A stretch of DNA of 64,000 nucleotides from Kitasatospora phosalacinea (GCF_030268885.1 NZ_BSSA01000001.1:620001-684000); one strand, 5' to 3'. Shown: positions 32,795 through 41,851, counted from the stretch's first letter. Program-made: numbers and translations. Notes: generated by a model not told the origin, from the letters alone.

Positions 32795-33757
32795 TTACTT
32801 CAGGACGGCCCGGACGGCGTCCCGCAGCTGCTCGGGGCCCGGCTGCAGGGCCCGGTCCAGGGCCCGGGCGAACGGGAGGACCGCGCCGTCCGGGCGGGTG
32901 ACCCGGCGCGGCGGGGCCAGCAGGCGGCACTCCTCGGCGGCGACGGCCAGCACCTCGGCGGCGAAACCGGCGAAGCGGTTGGAGTCGTCGACCACCACCA
33001 GGCGGCCGGTGCGCCCGAGCGACTCCACCAGGGCCGAGCGGTCCAGCGGGTACAGGGTGCGCGGATCGAGCACCTCCACCGAGACCTCGTCCGCCAACTC
33101 CTCGGCCACGGCCAGGGCCTGGTGCACCAGGTGGCCGACCGCGACCACCGTCACGTCGCTGCCCGGCCGGTGGATCCGGGCCTCGCCGATCGGCACCGGC
33201 ACCAGCGGCGCCGTCACGTCCTCGCGCACCCCCAGCGCGCCCGCCGGGGCGAACAGCACCACCGGGTCGTCGTCCCGGACCGCCGAACTCAGCAGCCCGT
33301 ACGCGTCGGTGGGCGTCGCGGGCGCCAGCGTCTTGATGCCGACGTGTGCGAACAGGCCGTACGGGTGGTCCGAGTGCTGGCCCGCCCAGCCGCTGCGGGA
33401 ACCCGAACCCGGCACCACCACGGTCAGCGGCACCCGGGCCTGCCCGCCCGTCATCAGCGAGAACTTGTGCGCCTGGTTGGCGAGTTGCTCGAACACCAGG
33501 AACAGCAGCGACGGGATCTGCAACTCGACCACCGGACGCATCCCGTTCAGCGCCGCCCCGATGCCCGCCGAGGTGAACGCCTGCTCCGACAGCGGCACGT
33601 CCACCACCCGTTCGGCGCCGAAGCGCTGCTGCAGACCCAGCGTCAGCCCGGCCAGGCCCGCGCCGACGTCCTCGCCGAACACGCACACCGCCGGATCGGC
33701 CTCCAGCGCGTCCGCCAGCGCCCGGTTCATCGCCTTGGCGTACGACAACAGCGTCAC
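32795..33757 (-). CDS. 2-oxo acid dehydrogenase E1 beta-like subunit
   Basis: 320 residues starting MTLLSYAKAMNRALADAL. The pyrimidine-binding domain (about 1-180) has FGEDVGAGLAGLT and DVPLSEQAFTSAGIGAALNG. The C-terminal transketolase domain (about 195-310) has VTVVAVGHLVHQAL and VEVLDPRTLYPLD. With the E1 alpha gene (4-bp overlap) it should form a thiamine-diphosphate enzyme that decarboxylates a keto acid. No E2 or E3 gene is present. In phenylglycine biosynthesis (PglB/PglC) a similar isolated E1 pair makes an aryl-acyl-CoA. Confidence 0.88.
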   Translation of the reverse strand: MTLLSYAKAMNRALADALEADPAVCVFGEDVGAGLAGLTLGLQQRFGAERVVDVPLSEQAFTSAGIGAALNGMRPVVELQIPSLLFLVFEQLANQAHKFSLMTGGQARVPLTVVVPGSGSRSGWAGQHSDHPYGLFAHVGIKTLAPATPTDAYGLLSSAVRDDDPVVLFAPAGALGVREDVTAPLVPVPIGEARIHRPGSDVTVVAVGHLVHQALAVAEELADEVSVEVLDPRTLYPLDRSALVESLGRTGRLVVVDDSNRFAGFAAEVLAVAAEECRLLAPPRRVTRPDGAVLPFARALDRALQPGPEQLRDAVRAVLK

Positions 33758-34734
33758 AGTGCCGCTCCCGACCGGGGCCGCAGCCCGCTCGCGTACAGGT
33801 GGTCAGTGGCCGTCGCCGGATCCGGCTCCGCCGAGGTTAGCGCGAACTCGGCTGCCGTGGACAGGAGTTCGACAACCTCCCGGTCGATCGCCGCGGCCTC
33901 CGGCAGGCCGGCCACCGGGCTGCTCGCCAGCGGGTCGCGCTCCCGCCAGGACGCCACCTCCTCGGCGGTGCGGTAGGTCAGCCGGAAGCGCCGCTCCATC
34001 GTGTGGTGCGCCTCGAACCGGTACGTCAGGCACTCCAGGAACGACGGCCCGCCGCCCGAACGGGCCCGCCGGACCGCCCGTTCGGCCGCCGCCCGGACCG
34101 CCTCCACGTCCATCCCGTCCACCGTCTCGGCCGGGATGCCGAACGCCGCCGCCCGCCCGCACGCCGAACCGCCCACCGCCGAAGCGGCCGGCAGCGTCGT
34201 CGCGTAGCCGTTGTTCTCGCAGACGAACACCACCGGCGCCCGCCAGATCGACGCCAGGTTCAACGACTCCAGCAGCACGCCCTGGTTGAGCGCGCCGTCG
34301 CCGAAGAACGAGGCCACCACGGTCGGTTCGCCGCGGCGCCGCGCCGCCCAGGCCGCACCGACCGCGATCGGCGCGCCCGCGCCGACGATGCCGTTCGCGC
34401 CCAGGATGCCCAGCGAGAAGTCCGCGGCGTGCATCGAACCGCCCCGACCGCCGTTCAACCCGCCGACCCGGCCCAGCAGTTCGGCCAGCAGCCGACCCGG
34501 GTCGGCACCCTTGGCCAGCACGTGCCCGTGCCCGCGGTGGGTGGAGGTCAACTGGTCGGCCGGATCCAGCGCCGCGCACACCCCGACCGCCACCGCCTCC
34601 TGCCCGCTGTACGGGTGGGTGCCGCCGACCACCAGCCCCGACCGCACCCACTCCAGGGCCAGTTCCTCGAACGAGCGGATCAGCCGCATCGTCCGGTAGC
34701 GGCCCGCCGGGTCCGCCAGGTGCGGCAGGCTCAC
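33754..34734 (-). CDS. 2-oxo acid dehydrogenase E1 alpha-like subunit
   Basis: 326 residues from GTG at 34734 (MSLPHLADPAGRYRTMRLIR). The frame is open to an ATG at 34794, but the GTG overlaps the upstream stop as GTGA, the pattern used throughout this operon. The thiamine-diphosphate motif is GDGALNQG followed by CENNGYA about 20 residues later (about 150-178). GRGGSMHAADFSLGILGANG is the conserved loop before it. Likely substrate is an aryl keto acid from the HmaS/hydroxymandelate oxidase steps, as inferred from neighbours. Confidence 0.88.
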   Translation of the reverse strand: MSLPHLADPAGRYRTMRLIRSFEELALEWVRSGLVVGGTHPYSGQEAVAVGVCAALDPADQLTSTHRGHGHVLAKGADPGRLLAELLGRVGGLNGGRGGSMHAADFSLGILGANGIVGAGAPIAVGAAWAARRRGEPTVVASFFGDGALNQGVLLESLNLASIWRAPVVFVCENNGYATTLPAASAVGGSACGRAAAFGIPAETVDGMDVEAVRAAAERAVRRARSGGGPSFLECLTYRFEAHHTMERRFRLTYRTAEEVASWRERDPLASSPVAGLPEAAAIDREVVELLSTAAEFALTSAEPDPATATDHLYASGLRPRSGAAL

Positions 34735-35693
34735 CGGCCCGACCGCCCCGGCTCCGCCCGCTCCGACCCCGACCGTCCCGGCTCCGCCCGCCACAGCACC
34801 GGGCAGAACTCCGGATCCGCGTAGTCCGGCAGGCCGTTCGCGTCGCGCCGCACCACCGCGTCGTGGTTGTACACCACCGGCGAACCGTCCGGCCGCAGGA
34901 ACGAGCGGTACCGGTTCGACCCGTCCTGCAGGTGCAGCGACACCGCTCGGCGCGGCTGCGCCGACCGGTTCGGACCCGAGCCGTGGTAGGTGCGGCAGTG
35001 GTGGAAGGACACGTGCCCGCGCGGGATCTCCACCGGCACGGTACGCACCTCGCAGCCGTTGAACTCGGCGTTCTCGTGCAGCAGTTGCTCCAGCTCCGAA
35101 CGGTCCCGGGCCGCGAAGTGCCGGGTCGAGTCGTCACCGCCCGGCCGCTCCTCCCAGCGGTGGCTGCCGTCCACCATGGTGATGGTGCCCATCTCCTCCG
35201 TGCAGTCGTGGAACGGCAGGAACGCCGTCAGCATCCGCTGCGAGGTGGAGGTCTGCCAGTAGTGCTTGTCGAAGTGCCACGGCACCACGTTGCTCGGCTC
35301 GCCCGGCACCGGCGGCTTGTAGATCAGCGTCGCCTGGAACAGCCGGATCTCCTCCGCCTGCGCCAGGCGGGCCGCGACCGCGCCCAGCAGCGGCTTGCGC
35401 AGGATCCGGCCGATCTCCGCGTGCTCGTAGTGCACGTAGTCGTTGTGCCGCTGCACCGGCCCGTCCGAGGGCTTCCAGGACGCCAGGTGCGGCGGGACGG
35501 CCGGGAGTTCGCGGTCCCGCTCACCCGCGTAGTAGCGCTCGGTGGCGGCCTGCAGCGCATCCAGCTCGGCGTCGGAGAACAGCCGCCGGGACAGGTACCA
35601 GCCGCGCTCCGCGTACTGCAGCACCTCCTCGACGGTCGGCAGCAGCGCCGACTCCTCCTCGGTCAACGCGAACTGCTCGATGGCGGTGGTCAC
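34731..35693 (-). CDS. phytanoyl-CoA dioxygenase-family oxygenase
   Basis: 320 residues from GTG (MTTAIEQFALTEEESALLP) after AGAGGGAA. The Fe(II)-binding HxD pair is in WHFDKHYWQ (about 148) and the distal His in HHCRTYHGSGPNRS (about 243), with the 2-oxoglutarate Arg in RRAVSLHL. These non-haem iron enzymes hydroxylate or desaturate small molecules. In this cluster it may hydroxylate a carrier-bound or free aryl/acyl intermediate. The C-terminal 18 residues are a repeated AEPGRSG stretch. Confidence 0.87.
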   Translation of the reverse strand: MTTAIEQFALTEEESALLPTVEEVLQYAERGWYLSRRLFSDAELDALQAATERYYAGERDRELPAVPPHLASWKPSDGPVQRHNDYVHYEHAEIGRILRKPLLGAVAARLAQAEEIRLFQATLIYKPPVPGEPSNVVPWHFDKHYWQTSTSQRMLTAFLPFHDCTEEMGTITMVDGSHRWEERPGGDDSTRHFAARDRSELEQLLHENAEFNGCEVRTVPVEIPRGHVSFHHCRTYHGSGPNRSAQPRRAVSLHLQDGSNRYRSFLRPDGSPVVYNHDAVVRRDANGLPDYADPEFCPVLWRAEPGRSGSERAEPGRSGR

Positions 35694-35710
35694 TTCCCTC
35701 TCCCCTCTGC

Positions 35711-36712
35711 TCAGCTGTCCGCGGTGGCGCGCTCGCGCTCCACCGCCTCGTACAGGGCCTTGATGTTCGCGGTGCCGAAACTGCCCGCGCCGCGCCGCTC
35801 CACCAGCTCCAGGAAGAAGGTGCGGCGCGGATGGGTGGAACGGGCGAAGATCTGGAACAGCTCGCCGCCGTGGTCCCGGTCCACCAGCACGTTGGTCTCC
35901 CGCAGCTCCGCCACCGGGATGGCCGTCGGACCGAGCCGCGCCTCCAACGCCTCGTAGTACGCGCCCGGCGTGCTCAGGAACGCCACCCCGCGCGCCGCCA
36001 GCTCCCGCACCGTCGCAGTGATCGAGCCCGTCGCGTACGCCAGGTGCTGGACGCCCGCGCCGCCGTGCGCCTCCAGGAAGCCGTCGATCTGCCCGGACGC
36101 CCGCGAGGTGTCCGGTTCCAGCAGGGTGAAGGTGACCGTCCCGCACGGGCTCTGCACCACCCGGGAGTCCATCGCCTGGTCGCCGACCTCCACGTACTCC
36201 CGGAACACCTCCCGGAAGCCCAGCCCGCGCACCGCCCAGTCCACCGACGCGGCCAACTGCCCGCCCGGCACCACCACCGCCACGTGGTCCAGCGCCGACA
36301 GCGGACCCCCGCCCGGCAGTTCACCCGCGGGCAGCAGGTCCTCCGGCCCGGCGAAGCGCACCGCCAGGTCGCCGAAACCGGAGACCGTGCCCGCCCCGTC
36401 CAGGCAGCCGCCGCCCGCGTTCAGCGCCCGCTCGGCCGCCGCGGCCGCCGCCACCCGGTCGGCGTGCCGCAGCGCGACCACCGCCACCCCGTCGCCGTGC
36501 CGCCGCACCCACGCCGCGACCTGGTGGTCGGCCTCCACCGCCGACGTCACCAGCACCCGGATCGCCCCCTGGTGCGCCACCACCTGCACGGTGCCCGGCG
36601 CGGCCGCGGCCGGCTCGTACAGCGCGAAACCCCAGTCGTCGCGCAACTGCGCGGCGTACTTGTGCGCGTCCTCCACGTACAGTTCGGTGTACGCGATGCC
36701 CGGCCCGGTCAT
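35711..36712 (-). CDS. hmaS: 4-hydroxymandelate synthase (HPPD-like)
   Basis: 333 residues from ATG overlapping the ketosynthase stop (ATGA). Two vicinal-oxygen-chelate domains. Fe ligands are His in LSALDHVAVVVPG (about 137), His in GVQHLAYATGS (about 216) and Glu in FFLELVERRG (about 294). The C-terminus GSFGTANIKALYEAVERE closely follows HmaS of glycopeptide producers. HmaS turns 4-hydroxyphenylpyruvate into 4-hydroxymandelate; the related HPPD makes homogentisate. Co-occurrence with hydroxymandelate oxidase and HpgT-like genes supports HmaS. Confidence 0.88.
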   Translation of the reverse strand: MTGPGIAYTELYVEDAHKYAAQLRDDWGFALYEPAAAAPGTVQVVAHQGAIRVLVTSAVEADHQVAAWVRRHGDGVAVVALRHADRVAAAAAAERALNAGGGCLDGAGTVSGFGDLAVRFAGPEDLLPAGELPGGGPLSALDHVAVVVPGGQLAASVDWAVRGLGFREVFREYVEVGDQAMDSRVVQSPCGTVTFTLLEPDTSRASGQIDGFLEAHGGAGVQHLAYATGSITATVRELAARGVAFLSTPGAYYEALEARLGPTAIPVAELRETNVLVDRDHGGELFQIFARSTHPRRTFFLELVERRGAGSFGTANIKALYEAVERERATADS

Positions 36713-37977
36713 GAGTCCCCTCCGAGGTGCTTGGCCGTGATGCTCGGCGGCCCGAACAGCAGGCTCAGGTTGTGGCCGCCGAACGCGATCGAGTTGGACA
36801 GGGCGTGGCGCACGACGCTGTGCTCGGCCGCGCCGCGGACGTGCCGCAACGCGCATGCCTCGTCCGGCTGTTCGAGGTTCAGGGTGGGCGGGAGCAGGCC
36901 CTCGGCGACGGCCAGCGCCGACACCGCCGCCTCCACCGCCCCCGAGGCGCCCAGCAGGTGGCCGGTCGCGCCCTTGGTCGAGCTGACCCACGGGTCGTGC
37001 GCGCCGAACACCTCGCGCAGCGCCGCCGCCTCCGCCCGGTCGCCCAACTTGGTGCCCGTGCCGTGGGCGTTGACGTAGTCCACGGCCGACGGCTCCAGGC
37101 CCGCCGAGCGCAGCGCGGCCCGCATCGCGGAGACCGCGCCCGCACCGTCCGGCCGCGGCATCGTCGGGTGGTGGGCGTCGGTGGCCGCGCCCCAACCGGC
37201 GAGCGCGGCGTAGCCGCAGGCGCCGCGGGCGGCCGCGTGCTCGGCGCTCTCCAGCACCAGGACGGCACTGCCCTCGCCCAGCACGAACCCGTTGCGGCGG
37301 GCGTCGAACGGCCGGGACGCCTGCGTCGGATCGTCCCAACCGGCCGACAGTGCACGGGAGTTGTCGAAGGCCGCGGCGATCGTCGGGTGCAGCGGGGCCT
37401 CCGCGCCACCGCACACCACCACGTCCGCCTCGCCGCCGCGGATCAGCCGCAGCCCCTCGGCGATCGCCTGGGCACCGGCCGCGCAGGCGGTGATCACGGC
37501 CGAACTGTAGCCGCGGATGCCGTACTTGATGGCCACCCGGGCGGTCGCCATGTTCGACAGCATGCCCGGCAGCAGGTACGGGCTGACCGCGGCCCGGCCG
37601 CGCTCGCGCCGCCCGACGGCCTGCTGCTCGTAGCTCTCCAGTCCGCCGCCACCGGTGCCCAGCACCACCGCCACCCGCTCCGGGTCGGTCTCCTGACGGA
37701 CCGTCAGTTTCGCGTCGGCGAGCGCGTCCTCGGCGGCGGCCAGCGCCAGCAGCAGGTAGCGGTCGGCGACCCGGGTCTCGGTCGGCGGCAGCACCTCGGT
37801 CGCCGGGACGTGCGGGGAGACGCCCGCCACCCGCAGCCAGCCCGCCGCCGGGTGGTCCGCGGGCGGCACGACCAGGCCGGAGCGGCCGGCCGCCAGGGCG
37901 CGGAACGCCTCCGGGACGGCGCGGCCCAGCGGCGTCACCCAGCCGATGCCGGTGACCTGCGCGGCGACCGTGCTCAT
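36709..37977 (-). CDS. beta-ketoacyl-ACP synthase II (FabF-like), canonical active site
   Basis: 422 residues. The nucleophile Cys is in VITACAAGAQAIAEG (about 163). Both histidines are kept, NAHGTGTKLGD (about 303) and IAFGGHNLSLLF (about 400), as is the Lys in SSTKGATGHLLGASG. It can therefore condense acyl chains with a malonyl carrier. It is translationally coupled to an acyl-activating ligase upstream and to hmaS downstream (both ATGA). No chain-length factor of the aromatic PKS type is beside it; a half-size KS-like protein and a second KS are in the same operon. Confidence 0.9.
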   Translation of the reverse strand: MSTVAAQVTGIGWVTPLGRAVPEAFRALAAGRSGLVVPPADHPAAGWLRVAGVSPHVPATEVLPPTETRVADRYLLLALAAAEDALADAKLTVRQETDPERVAVVLGTGGGGLESYEQQAVGRRERGRAAVSPYLLPGMLSNMATARVAIKYGIRGYSSAVITACAAGAQAIAEGLRLIRGGEADVVVCGGAEAPLHPTIAAAFDNSRALSAGWDDPTQASRPFDARRNGFVLGEGSAVLVLESAEHAAARGACGYAALAGWGAATDAHHPTMPRPDGAGAVSAMRAALRSAGLEPSAVDYVNAHGTGTKLGDRAEAAALREVFGAHDPWVSSTKGATGHLLGASGAVEAAVSALAVAEGLLPPTLNLEQPDEACALRHVRGAAEHSVVRHALSNSIAFGGHNLSLLFGPPSITAKHLGGDS

Positions 37978-39614
37978 CGGGCCCCGGCTGCGGCTGCGGC
38001 CGCGGCGTTCTCGGCCAGGTGGCGCTGGCGCAGCAGGACCTTGCGGACCTTGCCGGTCGGGCCCAGCGGGATCCGCCCGTCCGGGACGGCCAGCACGGTG
38101 CGCACCACGGCGGCGACGTGCGGTTCCAGGGCGGCGAGCACCTCGGCGGTGCGGTCGGCGTCCTGGTCGGCGGCCGGGTCGAGTTGCAGCAGCACGTCCG
38201 CGACGGTCCGCTCGCCGTCGCGGAAGGCGACCACGGTGCAGTCGTGCACGTCCGGGCAGGCCGCCAGGACGCGCTCCTCGCTGGCGGCGGTGTGCAGGCG
38301 GCGGCCGTCGCCCAGGTCGACGGTGTCCACGGCCCGGTCGACGTGGTAGTAGTAGCCGTCCTCGTCGCGGTACATCAGGTCGCCGGTGAGGAAGTAGTCG
38401 CGCACCCGGGTGCGGTGGGTGGTGACCGAGTCGTTCCAGTAGCCGGGCGACAGGGTGGGGGAGCGGGTGCCCAGCTCGCCGACCTCGCCGGGGCCGAGCT
38501 CGTTGCCGTCCGGGTCGAGGACCGCGCAGTCGACGAAGGCGTGCGGGCGGCCCACGCAGCGCCCGTACCGGTCGGAGTCGACGGTGTGGGTGATGTGGAA
38601 GTGCGAGTGGCCCATCTCGGAGGAGCCGAGGCCGTCGATGAACACCGACCCGGCGGTGCGGACCCGCCCCTGCCGGGTGGCGGTCACCCGCGAGCCCTGG
38701 GCGACCAGGCGGCGGATGTGCGCCTCGTGCGCGCAGTCGCCGGTGTTCCACCACAGGCCGACCGAGGACAGGTCGCGGGCCGAGAGGTCCTGCCGGGCCA
38801 GGTCGGCCCAGGTGGTGGCGAAGCCGTAGACGCCCTGCGGCTGCCAGCGCTCGATCGCCTCCAGCACCGCCGGGCCGGTCTGCTGCGAGATCAGGTGCAG
38901 CTCGGCGTCGAAGCTGAGCGCCAGGTTGACCGCGATCAGCGTCGCGGCGTGCGCGGCGGGCAGCGCGCTCAGCACCCGGTCGATGCCCTGCGGACGGGGC
39001 AGCAGCAGGCGGTGGCGGATCGCCGCGTACAGGCTGGCGTGCGAGTGCAGCACCGCCTTCGGCAGGCCGGTGGTCCCCGAGGAGTGGGTGATGGCGACCG
39101 GGTCGCTGGGCCAGTGCCGGTACGGGGCGGGTGCCGACTCCGGGTCGCCGTCGGCGAGTTCGGCGGTGTCGGCGAGCAGCGGCACCCCGTGGTCGAGGTC
39201 GGCCAGGGCCTTGGCGTGCGCGGCGTCGGCGAGCAGCCCGGTCGCGTTCAACCGGCGCAGGTAGCGGGCCGAGGTGTCCGCGTCCAGCGCCGGGTTGAGC
39301 AGGGCCGGGATCGCGCCGAGACGGCTCAGGGCGAGGAAGGACAGCACCTGGTCGGCCGCGGCGGACGCCTGCACGGCGACCGGGTCGCGGCGGCGCACCC
39401 CGCGGGCGTGCAGGGCGGCGGCCCTGGCCCGTACGGCCAGGTCGAGTCGGTGCAGCGTCAGGGTGGTGTGCGCCGGGTGGCCGTCGACCGGGGTGTCGAA
39501 GGTCAGGGTGGGCGAGTCCGGGCCGAGGCCCTGCTCGACGCGGGTGGTCAGGACGTTTCCGGCGCCGACGGAGCTGTCGGCGGACAGCGTGGCGCGCAGG
39601 CTGGGGAGGCTCAT
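37974..39614 (-). CDS. acyl-CoA/ACP synthetase (AMP-forming ligase)
   Basis: 546 residues. The adenylation P-loop is AITHSSGTTGLPKAVLHSH (about 175), then GLGSSEMGHSHFH (about 330), YFLTGDLMYRDEDGYYYHVDR (about 415, the A8 region split) and the catalytic Lys in PLGPTGKVRKVLL near the end. It should activate a carboxylic acid and load CoA or a carrier protein. Placed just ahead of the canonical KS, it probably supplies the starter unit, perhaps a hydroxybenzoate-type acid. Substrate specificity cannot be read from the sequence. Confidence 0.87.
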   Translation of the reverse strand: MSLPSLRATLSADSSVGAGNVLTTRVEQGLGPDSPTLTFDTPVDGHPAHTTLTLHRLDLAVRARAAALHARGVRRRDPVAVQASAAADQVLSFLALSRLGAIPALLNPALDADTSARYLRRLNATGLLADAAHAKALADLDHGVPLLADTAELADGDPESAPAPYRHWPSDPVAITHSSGTTGLPKAVLHSHASLYAAIRHRLLLPRPQGIDRVLSALPAAHAATLIAVNLALSFDAELHLISQQTGPAVLEAIERWQPQGVYGFATTWADLARQDLSARDLSSVGLWWNTGDCAHEAHIRRLVAQGSRVTATRQGRVRTAGSVFIDGLGSSEMGHSHFHITHTVDSDRYGRCVGRPHAFVDCAVLDPDGNELGPGEVGELGTRSPTLSPGYWNDSVTTHRTRVRDYFLTGDLMYRDEDGYYYHVDRAVDTVDLGDGRRLHTAASEERVLAACPDVHDCTVVAFRDGERTVADVLLQLDPAADQDADRTAEVLAALEPHVAAVVRTVLAVPDGRIPLGPTGKVRKVLLRQRHLAENAAAAAAAGAR

Positions 39615-39726
39615 CGGTCCCGTTCTTCTCGTGGTGCGGGAAAGGGGGGCCCTCGGCGGGCCGCGGTGCGCGAGGGGGGTGACTCTCGAAGGGTTCAGGG
39701 CTCAGGGAGTTCAGGGCTCAGGGGGC

Positions 39727-40311
39727 TCAGGGGGCGAGCAGGACGGCGGTGGCGTGGTCGGGCGGGCCCTGGACGGCGGTCACCACCAGGACCTGCTCGG
39801 CGTCGCCGTCCTCGATCAACAGGGCCGCCCGCTCGTGCAGGTCGCGTTCGTCGTCGAAGCCCGGGCCGAGCGCGAGGACCGGTCCGTCCAGCTGCCAGCG
39901 GGCGGCGACGTGCCCGAGGACGGCGTTCGGGTTGGACTGGAAGAACAGCAGCGGAGCGACCCGCTGCCCGTGCGCGGTGGCCCGGGCGAGCGCGTCCGCG
40001 GTGCCGGTGTCGCCGCTCGGGCTGGCCAGCAGCAGCGCGGTGCGCGGCGCCCCGGCGGCCGGGGGCGGACCGTAGCGGGCGTGCAGGCAGCGCTCGGCGG
40101 TCTCGGCCACCAGCGGACTGAACGCGGACTCCACGAAGCCCGCGATGGCGGGCAGTTCGTCCCCCGGCCGCTCCGGCCACCGGGCGCGGGCCAGCACCCG
40201 CAGCGGCCCGGCCAGCAGCCGGGGCACCGCGACGGGCCCCACGTCGGGGACCGGGGGCGCGAGGGGCGCCGGGTCGGTGACGAGGGCGGGGACGGAGGTC
40301 GGGGCGGTCAT
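39727..40311 (-). CDS. half-size ketosynthase-like protein (KS N-terminal domain type)
   Basis: 194 residues from ATG. It looks like a beta-ketoacyl synthase N-terminal-like domain (Pfam PF13723 type): LPAIAGFVESAFSPLVAETAERC, LFFQSNPNAVLGHVAARW, and VLALGPGFDDERDL where a KS would have its cysteine. No catalytic Cys or His is seen. Proteins of this kind occur as partners of KS enzymes in aryl-polyene-type systems. A structural, chain-length-factor-like role is inferred. Confidence 0.65.
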   Translation of the reverse strand: MTAPTSVPALVTDPAPLAPPVPDVGPVAVPRLLAGPLRVLARARWPERPGDELPAIAGFVESAFSPLVAETAERCLHARYGPPPAAGAPRTALLLASPSGDTGTADALARATAHGQRVAPLLFFQSNPNAVLGHVAARWQLDGPVLALGPGFDDERDLHERAALLIEDGDAEQVLVVTAVQGPPDHATAVLLAP

Positions 40312-40427
40312 GCGGGAGCCACCAGGAGGACGGGCCGGGACGGCCGGACGGAAACGGGCGGGGAGGGACGGGGGAGGAGCGGGGAGGACGGGCGGGCCGT
40401 GGTGCCGTCCGCTCGTGGCGGCACCGC

Positions 40428-41540
40428 TCAGGCCGGGGCCACCAGCAGTGCGGTGTTGGCGCCGCCGAAAGCGGCGTTGACGGTGAGGGCCAGGCCGGGG
40501 GCGGCCGGGCGGGGGCGGTCGAGGACCAGGTCGAGCGGGCAGTTCGGGTCCGGGGTCTGCCAGCCCGCGTTGACGGGTAGCGCTCCGGCGCGCAACGCGC
40601 CGACCGTCGCGGCGAGTTCGAGCAGTGCGGAGGCTTCCAGGGCGTGGCCGTGCACGGACTTGGTGGAGCTGACCGGCGGGGTGCCGGCGGGGAAGACGGT
40701 GCGCAGCGCGGCGGCCTCGGCGAGGTCGCCGAGCTTGGAGCCCGCGCCGTTGGCGTTGACGTAGCCGATCGCCTCCGGTGCGGCGCCCGCGCGGGCCAGC
40801 GCACCGTGCACCGCCCGGGCCAGGCCGGTCCCGGCGGGGTGCGGGCGGCAGACGTGGAAGGCGTCCCCGGTCCTGGCCCACCCGGCGATCCGGGCGAGCG
40901 CCCGGCCACCGCGCCGCTGCAGGGCGGGCGCGGACTCCAGGACCACGGCGACCGCCGCGTCGCCGAGCAGCATGCCCTGCCGCCCCAGGCTGAACGGGCG
41001 CACGGCGCCGTCCCGGGCCAGCGCCCGTCCGGCGTCGAACACCGCGAAGGTGTCCGGCTCGACCAGGTACCCGGCCGCGACCACCACGCGTTCGCGGCGG
41101 CCGGTGGCGATCAGCGCGGCCGCGTCGGCGACCGCGGTGGACGCCGCGACGCACGCGCCGGTGTACACCCGGGGGTGCAGGCCGGTGCGGTCGGCGACCT
41201 CCGCGGCGACCGGTCCGGCCCGCCGGTCGCCGTGCAGCGCGAGCATGAACTCCGTTGTACGGTAAGGGGGTTGCTGTTCGGTCGGGTCGGAGGGCGCGCC
41301 CGCCTCGGCGAGCACCGCCACCAGCTGGTCGGCCAGCCGGGGCGAGCCGGGCCCGGTGGCGGCCCGGTCGGCGCGGTGCCCGGCGGTGCCGAAGCGCTCC
41401 ACCGGGGCGAACGCGGGCCGCCCGGCGAGCACGCCGTCGGTGAGCGCCGCGAGCCCCGCGCCGAACGCCGAACGCACGCCGATGCCGCCGACCAGGACGG
41501 CGCGCCGCGGCGGACCGTTCCGGAGCGCGGTCGGTGTCAT
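40428..41540 (-). CDS. ketosynthase homologue with altered catalytic histidines
   Basis: 370 residues, shorter than a normal KS. The cysteine motif is kept (VYTGACVAASTAVAD, about 131), but HGTGT is replaced by NANGAGSKLGD (about 253) and the final GGHN by FGGANTALL (about 361). A His remains in STKSVHGHALEAS. It may not decarboxylate malonyl units and could act as an acyltransferase or a partner subunit. Its stop region is followed by the half-size KS-like gene, and it overlaps the first carrier-protein gene (ATGA). Confidence 0.82.
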   Translation of the reverse strand: MTPTALRNGPPRRAVLVGGIGVRSAFGAGLAALTDGVLAGRPAFAPVERFGTAGHRADRAATGPGSPRLADQLVAVLAEAGAPSDPTEQQPPYRTTEFMLALHGDRRAGPVAAEVADRTGLHPRVYTGACVAASTAVADAAALIATGRRERVVVAAGYLVEPDTFAVFDAGRALARDGAVRPFSLGRQGMLLGDAAVAVVLESAPALQRRGGRALARIAGWARTGDAFHVCRPHPAGTGLARAVHGALARAGAAPEAIGYVNANGAGSKLGDLAEAAALRTVFPAGTPPVSSTKSVHGHALEASALLELAATVGALRAGALPVNAGWQTPDPNCPLDLVLDRPRPAAPGLALTVNAAFGGANTALLVAPA

Positions 41541-41851
41541 GGCGCGGCGGCCCCCGCGTGGGGAGCGGCCCCCGCCCCGGCACCGGTCCCGGGACCGGCG
41601 CCCCCGGCCGTTGCGGCGGCGATCTGCGCGCCGATCGCGGCCACCGCGTCGTCCACGGTGCGGATGGCGTCCAGCCGTTCGTCGTCCAGGTCGAGCTGCA
41701 CGCCGTAGGCCTGTTCGGCCTGGGCGAGCAGCCAGGTCAGTTCCAGCGAGCCCAGGTGCTCGTCGACCTGCTCGGGGGAGCGGTCGCCGTAGCGGGCGAG
41801 CATGCCCAGTGCCTCGGCCCGGCCGAAGCGGGTTCCGGCGTCGGTGCTCAT
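41537..41851 (-). CDS. acyl carrier protein 1
   Basis: 104 residues from ATG overlapping the second carrier gene. The phosphopantetheine Ser is in EHLGSLELTWLLAQAEQAYG (about 36-55), followed by acidic helix residues. The last 25 residues are a Gly/Ala/Pro tail. It lies between the second carrier gene and the altered KS and is coupled to both by 4-bp overlaps. Confidence 0.85.
   Translation of the reverse strand: MSTDAGTRFGRAEALGMLARYGDRSPEQVDEHLGSLELTWLLAQAEQAYGVQLDLDDERLDAIRTVDDAVAAIGAQIAAATAGGAGPGTGAGAGAAPHAGAAAP

Noticed and set aside
34735-34794. Longer N-terminus for the E1 alpha subunit
   Set aside because: The extra residues are Gly/Ala/Val repeats inside the oxygenase gene; the GTG at 34734 overlaps the upstream stop like its neighbours.
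35711-36712. 4-hydroxyphenylpyruvate dioxygenase of tyrosine catabolism
   Set aside because: Operon context and the C-terminal GSFGTANIKALYEAVE region favour HmaS; no homogentisate pathway genes are present, though the fold alone cannot exclude HPPD.
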